NCBI GenBank assembly: GCA_009801015.1
Contig: VHZZ01000008.1
Span: 770,470 to 808,651 of the forward strand
Length of the DNA: 38,182 nt
DNA from: Silene noctiflora
Taxonomy: Eukaryota > Streptophyta > Magnoliopsida > Caryophyllales > Caryophyllaceae
Reading direction: 5' to 3'
Shown: in pieces, positions 25,247 through 37,000 of the stretch
Layout of the letters: each line of letters begins with the position of its first letter
How positions within the stretch are numbered: the first letter of the stretch is position 1
The notes under the pieces: model-generated
The model's database searches: none
Seen by the model: only the letters and a program-made list of their open reading frames with translations
What the model was told of the DNA's origin: nothing
Program-made: the position numbers and the translations under genes

Positions 25247-25420
25247 TATCCTAGTCATATTATTCATATTTTATTATTGTTTAAAAAATATTTTTGACTT
25301 ATCTTTTAAATGCGTGATTAACGTAGGGATGATAATGGATCAGATTTAGTTGAATTTGGATTTTATGATCTAAAATTTTAGTTTAGAGTTTGATTTGGAC
25401 ATGAACCCGTTGGATCATAA

Positions 25421-25947
25421 TCTCTCTTACTACTAAGAGAATAAAAGTTCTCAATAACTTTACCTCTTAAATAAGGAAATAAGACTATGTTTGTATTAAT
25501 CTATTATCTTTAATTAATATATAATCTTTAATCATTATAATATTTTAATTAAAAAAATAAAAGAAATCTGGTATAAACCTAAAAATTCGTATATGAAAAA
25601 CTGATAAATTGATATTATTAGTTTTATATAAAAATATTTCCACGTACTTAATTTATATTAAAAAAAAAAAATCACGAACTGATATTATTAATTTCGTGAC
25701 AAAAAAAAATATAAAATTATTTGAAAATATTTATAAATTGAAATCATTAGTTTTCTGATAATTTTTTTTTATTAAAACACATTTCATTACTTTACTCAAT
25801 TTTTTGATTTGTTTACCATTTCAATTTTTTATCCTCATATTAAAATATGAAAAATTATTAATAATATCAATTTTAAATATATAAATAATACATTATAAAC
25901 TAAATAACATATAAATACTGTGCATGTATGCACGGGATCCATACTAG
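25421..25947 (+). mobile_element. Non-autonomous Helitron (527 bp)
   Basis: The 5' end 'TCTCTCTTACTACTAAGAGA' follows a host A and is a textbook Helitron start. The 3' end has a hairpin ('CTGTGCATGTATGCACGG') about ten bases before CTAG and a host T. The interior is AT-rich and non-coding. The 5' end resembles that of the inverted element at 26248-27235. Confidence 0.75.
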
Positions 25948-26247
25948 TTTTCTAACACGAGAATTTATTGAGATTTATAATTTGTGAACATATATGAAAG
26001 AATTCCTAAGAGGTTGTAGGTCTTACAAATCGAGATTCGAATCCAAATGTATTTTACCTCAAGTAGATCCCTATTCGATCTAGGTTTGTTGATCAATTCA
26101 TATACTAATTTCGATCATGCGTGTTGAACCTCGTAGATCCAAATTAGGGTTAAGATTCATTATCAACCCTCTTAGCTACCATAAACTAATTAAGATTTTT
26201 TTTTACCAACATTCTCATTTTCCTCGTAACTTTGTTTTATCGTCTTA

Positions 26248-27235
26248 CTAGTTTTAAGCCCGTGCAAACTTGCACGGGTTTGCTTATTTAACAATCGTTA
26301 TTATTAAAATTGACAGAATAGATAAATATCTAAACTTAANNNNNNNNNNNNNNNNNNNNNNNNNNNNNNNNNNNNNNNNNNNNNNNNNNNNNNNNNNNNN
26401 NNNNNNNNNNNNNNNNNNNNNNNNNNNNNNNNNNNNNNNNNNNNNNNNNNNNNNNNNNNNNNNNNNNNNNNNNNNNNNNNNNNNNNNNNNNNNNNNNNNN
26501 NNNNNNNNNNNNNNNNNNNNNNNNNNNNNNNNNNNNNNNNNNNNNNNNNNNNNNNNNNNNNNNNNNNNNNNNNNNNNNNNNNNNNNNNNNNNNNNNNNNN
26601 NNNNNNNNNNNNNNNNNNNNNNNNNNNNNNNNNNNNNNNNNNNNNNNNNNNNNNNNNNNNNNNNNNNNNNNNNNNNNNNNNNNNNNNNNNNNNNNNNNNN
26701 NNNNNNNNNNNNNNNNNNNNNNNNNNNNNNNNNNNNNNNNNNNNNNNNNNNNNNNNNNNNNNNNNNNNNNNNNNNNNNNNNNNNNNNNNNNNNNNNNNNN
26801 NNNNNNNNNNNNNNNNNNNNNNNNNNNNNNNNNNNNNNNNNNNNNNNNNNNNNNNNNNNNNNNNNNNNNNNNNNNNNNNNNNNNNNNNNNNNNNNNNNNN
26901 NNNNTACTAAATATGTGTCAAATTATTATCTACAGTAATAAATACCCTATATTATTGCATTATTAAAAAATTTAGCAACATCTACAGTAATATATTATTA
27001 CATTATTCAAAAAATTAGCAACTTATAGTTATTATTTTAAAACCAATTTTAATTTATTTTAATGAAAAAATTATAATTATGAATTTAATTAAATGATTAT
27101 AGTTAAATTATAAGAATATATTCATTGAAAATATAATAATGTAAATAAATAAAGTTTTACTTATTGCCTTATTTAGCTAGATGCTTTTTGGAGGGAAAAC
27201 TAAGAGAATTTTTATTCTCTTAATGGTAAGGAGGA
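26248..27235 (-). mobile_element. Helitron on the minus strand, interrupted by the assembly gap
   Basis: On the minus strand the 3' end reads CCCGTGCAAGTTTGCACGGG (a perfect hairpin) then TTAAAACTAG before a host T. The 5' end, at about 27235, reads 'TCCTCCTTACCATTAAGAGA', a relative of the 5' end at 25421. More than half of the element is unresolved (26340-26904), so possible captured sequence or helicase remnants cannot be judged. Confidence 0.65.
26340..26904. other. Assembly gap
   Basis: A run of 565 N. Its true length may differ. A frame spanning it is an artefact. Confidence 1.
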
Positions 27236-27723
27236 TTAGGTGGTGATTGTTTATTTTTCTTAATACTCTTTTTTATACCATTCTGCATTCGGTTAGTCCA
27301 TATTCGATCTGAATAGGATTATTAGGCTAATGAAGCTTTTATTCATGAGTTTTAACATCGGTGTATTTGCAGGACAATGCTTATTCTATAATTACAGGGG
27401 AAGAAACGAAAAGAGATTATGTAGTGTAAAATATCCGTAATTGCGCTATTAAAATGTCGTTATCGTTTGCTCTAATTCTAATATGTTGATAATGAAATTC
27501 AAGCTCATAAAGTGGCAGATGATGTGCCAAAGCATATGTGCTTTGTTGATCATATTGAAAGCGTCTTTTTATCTTAGCATTAGTATTTAGATCCCACGTC
27601 AATTAAGCTTTTTGACACGAAAACAATTACTCGTGCTTAATTAAGTTTACGACTATAATTATTATAGAGTTGTGGTGGAAGACATAGGTAAGGACTAAGG
27701 TAAATGGTAATTGTTTTTCAAAC

Positions 27724-27960
27724 TTTTTTTTTTTTGGTGACGAGTAAATCTGCAGTCGCTATTTTCGATGCCACTTGGTAAATCCTCGAGTATAGATAAT
27801 AGCCTGCAAACCACGTATATCAAGAAAGCTACCCGAGGGTGACAGAATTTGAAGTCTATAAGACATAGACTTGGGCCATAAATACTCCACAACATTACTG
27901 TTGAGAGGCTTGAACCTGAGTTTCCTCAAAAATTCGATCCCAGTTTTTCCATTAATGAAT
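27724..27960 (-). mobile_element. Candidate SINE on the minus strand
   Basis: On the minus strand the sequence runs from a B-box-like 'GGTTCAAGCCTC', through a body with 'GTGGTTTGCAGGCTATT' and 'ACTCGAGGATTTACC', to an A-run (T-run at about 27725-27736 on the plus strand). The body resembles plant tRNA-derived SINEs in layout. The 5' limit is approximate and no target duplication was found. Confidence 0.5.
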
Positions 27961-28410
27961 GAATACTCACCTTCACTATCTAATGTTAAGTGTTAATCTC
28001 AAATTATTAGAGATTGTGATGTAAATGAGTTGAATCCGCTCCACAAATCTTTAGAATTAGCTCGGTCAAAGTGAGCAAGAATTCGAGCCAAGCTGAGGTT
28101 GAGCACACTAAGGTGGGCTCGAAAGCTCGTTTGAAACCCGTTATTTTTTAAATTACATAATTTTCATCAATAACATTTACTTAAATTATAACTTTACGAT
28201 AAATTAGTTAAAATATTTATTTTAGGAAAGAAAATAACATATACTCCCTTCATCCCGGTCAGTTGTCTACCTTTGATTTGACACAAAGAACAAGGAAAGA
28301 TGAAAATTATTGGATGACAAGTTAACCAAATTGAGTGTGGAGTGTCAAATTAGTCATCAACGTGATTCCTAAAATAACACTCGAAAAAGTGGTATTCAAA
28401 CAAATCTCGA

Positions 28411-28593
28411 TTTTGGGTTTGTAAATATCTTGTGAGCCGATTTCGGTCTCGGACTCAATGTTTACTACATGAGTCTGAGTTCGATCATGGGTGAGCTTGC
28501 CCCAATATTAGAAGTCAAACCGAAAATAACTGAGCTGAGCCGAGCTCGAGTTCGCCTATAATTGATCTCAGCTCATGTTGTATTTACAAACCC
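28411..28593. mobile_element. hAT-like MITE upstream of RRP41
   Basis: The inverted ends 'GGGTTTGTAAATATCTTGTG' and, from the right in inverse, 'GGGTTTGTAAATACAACATG' flank 'GAGCTGAGCCGAGCTCGAG'-rich sequence. AATCTCGA (28403-28410) and AATCTCAA (28594-28601) make a likely 8-bp target duplication with one change. It ends about 200 bp before the RRP41 start codon, so it may lie in the promoter or leader. Confidence 0.6.
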
Positions 28594-28793
28594 AATCTCA
28601 AGCTCATGTCGAAAATATCCAGCCCAATACATATGAGCCCAACACTTTTTAGAAGCCCTTCCTTCCTTCCTTCCTTTTTTTTTATTATTATTATTTTTAT
28701 TTTATTTTCTTCAAAGCAATACAAAAACTATCATACAAAACCGTACAAACAAAACCAATTCGCCGCCGCCGTTATCCGTCACAGTCGGTAGCA

Positions 28794-31700
28794 ATGGAGT
28801 TCATCAGTCCTGAAGGTCTCCGTTTAGACGGTCGCCGTCCTCTTGAGGTTCTTCTTTCTACTCCTTAATTCTTTTCTTAACTAATTCATTACCTTAATTA
28901 AACAATTAATCAATTAATTAATTAGTTAATAATTTGCTTAATTTCGTTGTTAATAGATGAGACAACTCCGTGCAGAAATCGGTTCAATTTCTAAAGCCGA
29001 CGGGTATATTTCCTACTTCGTAATTACGTTTCAAATACTAGTTTTTAATTCAAATATTTTGACTGTTATGATATTTTTTTTTTTTTTTTTGATTAATTGT
29101 AGTTCAGCAGTATTTGAAATGGGAAATACTAAAGTTATTGCCGCTGTTTACGGTCCTCGCGAGGTTAATTTCTCTCTTAATTACCTTTGCTTGTTATGGT
29201 AATCAGTGGCGGAACCAGTATTTGTATTTGTAGTTAGGGAGGTGGAGGGGTAAACTAGTAATGCAATATGGTAAACCCGAAAAAGATTCGACTATTTTAA
29301 TTGTTCATGAGTGAATGCCCTTGCTAGCCCCTTAATTCCGCCACTAAGTTAGGTTTAGGCTTCATCGCTATGTAATGGTGTAATTGTTGATTAATTGATT
29401 GAAACCTTTGTTGGCTAAAGACCATCTTTTTAATGAACTTAATTGATCATGAAAACTAGGTTTTCTTTTTTTTTTTTTTGGTTTTTGGAGAAGTTGTTTT
29501 GTTCCATAATTAGTTTTGTAGTAGGAATGGCGTATTTTTAACTACTAGTAACCATTATAGTGATACGTTGATGTTTAAGAATCAAGGAATTTGATGATCT
29601 TGGTTGAGTTGGCGTAAGGTCCTATATCATGACAATATCTCGTATCTTTCAGGTTGAAAATAAATCACAGCAAATGTCTGACAAAGCGTTGGTAATTAAC
29701 TTTTGCTCCCCTAAGCTTGAGCTTTACACTCTAACTTTTACTTTCTAAAGAGTTCGACATTTTACTCTGAAGTTAATTGTACTAACATTTTGTTCAGGTG
29801 CGCTGTGAATATACTATGGCTAATTTCAGTACTGGAGATCGTGTGAGAAAGCCAAAGGGCGACAGGCTAGTGTCTTGCGTAACCTCTTACCTTGTGTTTA
29901 CTATTTGCCATGTACTCATATCCATATGAATGACAGTAGCTACTTGAAAATTTTAAGCATGCTATCTCCAGTTTTGTGGAATGTTATAAGTTATGCAATC
30001 AGTCTGGCCTTTACTTGCTACTCTAGCCTCCGTAATTTTTTATTGATTCTTAATGTGTTGAAGTTTTTTTCCTGTCTCGATAACGCATGTCCTATGTTTC
30101 CCCCCACCCTCCCAAAATACAGGAGTTTGTAGAAGTTTAAAGACAACTGAAAGAAAAAGTTTTTATCGATGATGGGTAAGGGATTACGGGGTAACACTAC
30201 ATGTTATTTGTCTATTATTACCATAGCCGAATACGTTTTCTGCGTATTGTCGTCTTAAATTTTAAAGAAATTTGATTTTTAAAATTATCGTACCTCGAAA
30301 CAGTGTCCAACCTTGAAGCACTTAGCGCTGAGATTGAGGTACATAAAGTGTATCATGGTGTAGGTATCACTCTATATTAGTTCAGTCAGCATCAGTGTGC
30401 TCTGTTATGAAATACTCTGAATCTCTAATGTTGCATACTCAGTGCCGTTTGTCAGCTCCCAGAAACCTTACTTTTTTCTGTATCGTTTTATGCTCTGAGT
30501 AAGTATCTAGAATTCAAGACGTTAGGTTGGATATTTATAAAAATGTTAGTACAGTGTATGCCTTATGTCACTTAGGCAAACTCTCCTCACTTTCTCAGTG
30601 TCGGAAGTTCCATAACTAACCTACAATGCTGTCATTGCATTATGCTGTGCATACAGTGGGACTGTAGGTTATTAGATTGTATGAATACATTTAAACTGCA
30701 GATTTTGCTCAGTTAGTATCTGATGATTAGGCATCTGAATCCAAAAATTGTGTTCGAGGTGAACAAGTAAAGTCCAATCACTGATTGACATTGTTGGTAT
30801 AGAAGTCAATATTGGGTTGCTCATTTATTTTTTACGTGACCATAAAAAAGGTCATCTATGAGCTAGATTATCCATCAGTCATTTTTTTTTTTATTTTCAA
30901 ATTAAATTATTATGGTTTTATAGTTCTATATTGTATGAGATTTGCTTATTCCAACTTTCAGGCGATCTACAGAAATATCGATGGTTATTCGGCAAACTAT
31001 GGAGTCTTGCATACTTCTAGAGAAGTTTCCACGATCGCAGGTTATTTGTCGTGACAATTAGTAAGCTTCATATGCATTCTCAAGTCTCAACCGCGTAGTT
31101 TTCATGTTATATATTTTTTTTTTGGGCAGATTGACATCTTTGTTCAAGTTCTCCAAGCCGATGGAGGTAATGCTGACTACTAATTATACCTGTTTAGGAT
31201 ACTCCATAAATTAGTTGGGATTTCTGTCCTCCTTTACATTTGCAATACTAATGTTTACATATTTAAGTAACTTACATGTGATGTCTTGAGGCATCTGGGC
31301 ATTTTTACACTGAAGTTGTTTCCGCTTTAGTAGTGGTTTACATATGTACTAATGAAATTTTTTTGCAGGAACCCGATCTGCTTGCATAAATGCAGCTACT
31401 TTGGCTTTAGCAGATGCTGGCATTCCAATGCGTGATTTGGTTACATCTTGTAGTGCTGGGTATCTTAATAGTACTCCACTCCTAGGTACTTTCTTCAATT
31501 TAGTTTTACGCCCCACGACAACATTATGGATGAAACCTGGGGCCGCACCCAAAATAGATTTTGCATTAAAATAGTGTATAGTTCTTACTAGGTATGGTCC
31601 AAATTTCCATTCACAGATCTAAATTATGTGGAAGATAGTGCTGGAGGCCCAGATGTTACAGTAGGACTTCTACCTAAAATGGACAAAGTGACACTTCTTC

Positions 31701-32315
31701 AGGTTCTTCCAATCTTCTTTTTGGCTCACAATACTTGATATCCTGCATCATGTGATGCCTACTTGTTCAGTGCTTGCGAGGTTGAGGATATTGATCGAAA
31801 TGTTAGCTTGCTTCTTGTTCTTGATGAGATTAGCTTTCAGAAAAGTCTTGATAACATGCTATTGACGTGTTGTTTCTGATGTTTAGCTCTTAGTGTAGCA
31901 GTACATGCTTATAGAGCTTATTTCCCCAGATAATCTCTTATTCTCAAATTCAAACGCCCTGACGCGCCTCTTCCTGAAATAATGCAGATGGATTCTAAAT
32001 TGCCAATCGATATATTCGAAAATGTGATGCAACTCGCGATAGAAGGCTGTAAGGCTGTGGCAAATTACATAAGAGAGGTATGCGCATTATAGTACAGCTT
32101 GTAGATCGAACTGTCTCTTTATTTGTTGGTGCTTTTGTCATTTCTTTTCTGTCTTTGGCTAGCTTGAGTGGCATGTTGTCGATATTTGTAGAACCTTCGC
32201 TTTACCACTTAAATACGTTTTGTTGTACTTATATATGTTGCAACTCACCACATATTTTGATGGGCAGATACTACTTGAGAACACCAGGCAACTTGAGTAT
32301 CGACGTGGAAAATAG
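28794..32315 (+). CDS. RRP41: Exosome core subunit RRP41 (RNase PH family)
   Basis: Eleven exons join without a break to 241 residues, the length I recall for Arabidopsis RRP41. They are 28794-28847, 28957-29003, 29103-29163, 29653-29691, 29798-29865, 30962-31040, 31130-31166, 31369-31485, 31617-31702, 31988-32077 and 32268-32315. Hallmarks in order are GLRLDGRRPLE, SKADGSAVFEMGNTKVIAAV, CEYTMANFSTGDR, RSTEISMVIRQTMESCIL, IDIFVQVLQADGGTRSACIN, LADAGIPMRDL, CSAGYLNSTPLLDLNYVEDS and the end LEYRRGK. RRP41 pairs with RRP45 in the six-subunit ring that degrades and trims RNA 3' to 5' in nucleus and cytosol. In plants this subunit is reported to keep phosphorolytic activity. Intron 5 starts with GC rather than GT. 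No TATA box is evident; a CCTT-rich tract precedes the leader. Confidence 0.97.
29204..29346. mobile_element. hAT-like 'CAGTGGCGGAACC' element in RRP41 intron 3
   Basis: The left end 'CAGTGGCGGAACCAG' and the inverse of the right end 'TAGTGGCGGAATTAAGG' bound about 143 bp. It is the same family as 14370-14554. No target duplication was seen. It is wholly intronic and does not disturb the splice sites. Confidence 0.55.
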
Positions 32316-33528
32316 TTTTACGAGATCCAAGCAAGTATTCAACCCTCAGAGAACTAGTTAGGAGTCGTTTTTGAGGACAATTAGAATGTTGTGAATTGGG
32401 TTTTGACAATATTGTATTTTTTCATTTGATCGATGATTATGATTTATCTTATCCGATGTAGAAGTTTTGCGTCTTTTTTTTTTGAATCGGGTCTTGTATC
32501 ACTTCATAGTAAGTCTCTTGAATATTTTGTGCAAATGATATTTCTAGGAACGAGAAATGAGACTCTTTGTCTTCATAAAGAAAGATCATTAAAAATCTCG
32601 GTTCATTCAGACCGTTTTTTCCCAGAATCCGACTATGATTATGTGAACTCTTGATTCAGCTGGGCTTCTTGCATGGCACGACCTACAAAAATCTAAAATA
32701 ATTACGGAGTATTAATTAACGAATTAGTAGAAAATACATAATTAACCTAGGTGAGGAATGAGGATGGTACTAAAAAATAAAAACCATCCATATAATAGAA
32801 CAATCACACCTTAATAATTACATAACCAAAAATCATAACCATTTATATGTGGAGTAAGTCTCGTGTAAAACGGTTTTACAATATCACATTCACACACTGT
32901 AAAACTATTATTATGAGATATCTTAATGCCCTTATTATGGTAAATGGTGATTGAAGAAAGTTATTTTAGCGAGGGTTTTTAGGTAAATAATCATTTGATT
33001 TTACAATATTACTTATGTAAAACATTTTATATAAGAATCCTAAGAATTATTGATATATGTGGGTGGAAAGGAGAAAAAGGAACATACATCGGATGTATTA
33101 CCTCAGATTTTACTTGTTTTTGAGTATATGTATTTTTTTCTAAGCTTATTACCTCTAACTTTAGTTATTTTTGAGCATAAGTGTTTATAAGTTACATTTT
33201 AATTTTTTTTCCGTCAAAAATCATATTTAACTAAGTTTTTATATAATATTTTTGAGTTTTATTATCATTTTTTGAATTTAATGTTTTAATGAACTTACAA
33301 ACTTTATAGTAAAACTCATAATTTTTAAAATAAAACTCAAAAATTTTATTATAATGCTCAAAAATTATAAAATTGGTGGTACTATATCAGATGTAGAATT
33401 CTCTTACTTAAGACGGTTTTTATACACCCAATGTAAACCGCATTCTATTTACCTATGCCTTCATAAAAAAGCGGCTCAAAGCATACCCCAGCATACGATA
33501 AGTTAAAACCTGACAAATAGTTCACAAC
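32316..33528. other. RRP41 3' flank and intergenic DNA
   Basis: This stretch contains the RRP41 3' untranslated region and AT-rich DNA. The 73-codon plus-strand frame at 32433-32654 shows no domain. 'GGAGTATTAATTAACG' near 32704 and other short motifs may be worn MITE ends, but none could be paired. Confidence 0.4.
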
Positions 33529-33600
33529 ATCAGAGTGGCGCAGCGGAAGCGTGGTGGGCCCATAACCCACAGGTCCCAGGATCGAAACCTGGCTCTGATA
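33529..33600 (+). tRNA. Initiator tRNA-Met (CAT)
   Basis: The 72-nt gene folds as a full cloverleaf. The acceptor stem pairs ATCAGAG (33529-33535) with CTCTGAT (33593-33599), and A33600 is the discriminator. The anticodon CAT is at 33561-33563 in a stem of GTGGG/CCCAC. The A1-U72 pair, the three G-C pairs above the anticodon loop and the A-containing T loop (ATCGAAA rather than TTC...) mark a cytosolic initiator rather than an elongator tRNA. The internal promoter is the A box near 33535-33546 and the B box GGATCGAAACC (33579-33589). No intron is present. It starts translation by pairing with AUG in the ribosomal P site. Confidence 0.97.
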
Positions 33601-33625
33601 TTCTTAGAGAATGCTTCCCACCCTC

Positions 33626-33631
33626 TTTTTT
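33626..33631 (+). terminator. RNA polymerase III terminator of the initiator tRNA
   Basis: A run of six T begins 25 bases after the tRNA end, the usual pol III stop signal. It is the first T-run of four or more after the gene. Confidence 0.8.
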
Positions 33632-34003
33632 ATCTTTATTTTGCATTTTTTTTCCTATCAAAAACAAGAGCCAAACCCACTGTTGCCAAAGTTTTTTTTA
33701 GAAAAAAAGGAACAGAAATTATAATTAAAGTTTTACATATTCCGAAATATCAAATTTCATACATTTTCCGCTGAATCTAAAAATGATTTCAGCAAATTTC
33801 TATACTTTACTAAAACTATCAGCATACACAATGAAATCTGTTCTATAGGCTATTGCGACTGTGATATCGGACCACAGAACTAAACATTGAGATGCGAAAC
33901 TTGGTGTACTTACGGTCTGTAGACTATCCACTCTATTTGCGCTTTGGAGATGCCTTATTTATCTATAAAACCTGAGGTTTGTTTCGAAATGTAGGAGTAA
34001 CTC

Positions 34004-37000
34004 CTATTGGAGATCAAGGTGATCACTACAAAAGCTCGAAGGCACGACCATTAGTTCAACCCGACCCATCCATTCCTCTCCAGGTTTCAGAGTTATTGGG
34101 TTCTCGACTGCTGCCCCATCTACACATAGCATCTGCTTGTATTCCTCGTCCCCTATGTCCAGCATTGCCTTTGATTTCTTATCCCAAGGGTTCCACACAA
34201 CTATACATCACAGAAATATACATCACCAACGAGTACATAATTATGATCGATAAAACTTTGAAAAATATTTATTTTAGTTGTTTCAAAGTGATGTCTTACC
34301 AACATCGGGTAGTCCTTCCTTTCGGACCACAAACGTTCGCTTCTTCCCATGGTCGATTACTGCAATAGCATTCGGACAACTCAAGTATACTCTATCCACC
34401 TACATAGGCCACAAATCGTTTTGAGTATGGTTTTAGACCAAAGGAGATGGCCATTGAAAGCAAAAACGCAAGAGGAAACTTCCGCTGCAAAAATATTTTA
34501 GAAACTAGGCTGACAGTTTGAATTGAAGCGATCTTTACAAATAGAAGTAAGGTATATAAGCAGGTATATAAGCAGGGAACCACCAATAATCAGAGGCATG
34601 GCAGTTTGAGATAATCTCCATCATAATGTCATGTGATCTAGATTAGATCTTGGCCATGACCATTTTGCAGTTTAAACGCATGCATAGGCTGTCACACCGT
34701 TATATGCAACTTTGAGCATCTTCTACCAAAATCGGGTAGTCTTTTTTGGTACTAAAGCAAAATAATGGATAGAAATCACTCTACTTTATTTCTGTCACTC
34801 AAAAAAGTCAGGAATCAAACTCATGTTTCTAAAGTCGAGAGCCCTTTTCTCTCACACCAAGAACTTTAGTCATGTGACTGACCCCTCTTATTCTCCTTCA
34901 TCTTCCAGCTAATTTGTAGTTAATGGGATCCGATTACATTATAATGGGGATAACAGTAGTACCAAATAGAACAAGCTTTGCGGAAAAAAAGCAGCATTGT
35001 GAGACGGTACCTCAGACTCGAATGTCAGAGCATCTCCTTGTTCAGTGCAGCGTTCTCGCTGAGAGAGGTTGTCCAGGAAGTCGAGTGTCTCCAATCCTTC
35101 AACCCTGACTTCACTGCAGAACAAGTATTAATAAGAGTCCAAATACTCCCAAAGTTGAGAAAATTGGTTTAGTCAATTCAGGTCTGATTGGAACTTCTGT
35201 ATGAATCAGTTCAGACTCCGAGGTCACGTTTCAGGAAGATGGAAGATAAAGACAGACAAAGTCCAATACCTGATATCAGATACTGACATATACGTGTGGT
35301 AAGCGAATGAGAAAGTAAATGGCTTCCCATTAATGTTCCTTATGCGAGATATGAGCGACAGACATCCGTCATTTGCAAGCGCGACCCTCATGCGATACTC
35401 AAAGCTGGAGCAAGATAATTTAATTCAGTTCTTAATCTGGGAATTGATACCATTCATCCACTTTATTAATAATGTTTCATAGAACACATCCAATTTGGTG
35501 CACTGCAGTTCGCGCTCATTTTACTTTGGTATCCTAAGGCTTCACCGATTCTAGCCATTAGCCCATAAAGGAGGTCGACTGAGAGTAGATAGCACTTAAT
35601 TGAACATAATAACCAACTGTAACAGCGCACCTGTGAGGCCAGCACTTCAGATCTTCGGGAGATGGTTTAAGAATTAAGTCAATGAAGGATTTGCCATTGG
35701 AATCATTTGGTGGCAAAGGAGGAGGATTTTCATCAATTGACCATAATTTGTTCCTTGCAAATCCATGTTGCTCGAGGTGTCCGCAGTTTCCAAACTTCAT
35801 GTCAAAGATCCAGAAGTCAAAAACCGAGAATAAAAACTAGAACCAACAAAATGAAGGGCAAAAAAACAAAACAAAAACCTGAGGAAAGCAAATAGGTATT
35901 CCACCCCTCATAGCTTTCGGAGGCTTGAAGATTGCCTGGTTTTACCAAGAGAATGAAATCAGTATTGTAAGATAAAATACTGGTGCTAACAGCGATTCTC
36001 ATGACATCGATACACAACAACTTAGTTAGTATCAAAGATCACATTTTGAGTTCATTTGAGGACAAATGAACTGAAATCTGATGCGATATAGAGGAAATGC
36101 ATTTTCATCTGTTTCATCTGAGGGTAATCACTAATTAGCGAGTCTTGTATGAGTTCGTTTCACATGTAAGACCAACCGAAACACTTATAATTCTTCATTT
36201 AATTATATTTTTTAGTACCTTTAAGCTTAATACAGGGGAAATATTGACTAGAAAACAGGAACAGAAATTGTAGCCCTAATCATATGATTATACATACTTT
36301 CATAGTATTAAATATTGGTTTTGGTCACGGTCATGGTCATGGTATTAGTTGTTGCGGCCTAATCTCGCTAAAATGCAGCCAATATCCCCCAATGCCGACT
36401 TCCAAAACCATTATAAATCAGTCCCTGTGTATCCGTGTCACAGCCCAAATTTAAAACCGTTACATGATTTGAATCACTTAATCACCATACCTTAGTACTA
36501 GTGAATAAGAGTTCTTCCCCTTGTTCATTTTTCCATGACATGACTTGTCCCCCATGCAAACTAACCTGAACAATGCAAATCAAAGATTCAAACAAAAGAT
36601 AAAACCTTAATTGTTACAAATTAATTACAGATATTAAACAATAAAATATCTCATCCTAATTAAAAGGAGAAAAATATGTAATCCCTGAGATCTTTTGCCA
36701 TAAAATTAGTTCCCTAAAAGCTAGGAAACCTCCTATCCATAAAATTAACTATAAACAACAAAATTTCTTCCCTTAAAACATCAACAATATTAACTCAAAA
36801 TCCTTATCTTATGAGAAGAAAAATCAGATTTCAAATACTACAAACACAACATTATCCACATTGCCTCGAGGGATAACACGAATGGCGTGGTAAGGGGGGG
36901 TCGGATGTAGGAATATCGTGTTTTATCAACAATGTGAGTCTGTTCCGGATAATGCATAAAGAAAATTGCGTCAACAATTGCATCAAATAAAAGCAACTAA

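Noticed and set aside
26020-26060. tRNA-like B-box 'GATTCGAATCC'
   Set aside because: No A box at the right distance and no cloverleaf; at most a SINE scrap.
26270-26938. 222-codon frame
   Set aside because: Almost all of it is the run of N; it is an artefact of the gap.
28243-28290. Stowaway-like left end 'CTCCCTTCATCCCGGTCAGT'
   Set aside because: No matching right end with TA was found within several hundred bases.
28957-29202. 81-codon frame starting at an ATG
   Set aside because: It is RRP41 exons 2 and 3 read through the intron between them; the real start is at 28794.
30119-30175. A stretch reading like RSLKTTE that could be exon 6 of RRP41
   Set aside because: It hits a stop within a few codons after the match, and the true exon with RSTEISMVIRQTME lies at 30962-31040 in the right phase.
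31349-31552. Minus-strand 67-codon frame
   Set aside because: Antisense to RRP41 exon 8, with no domain of its own.
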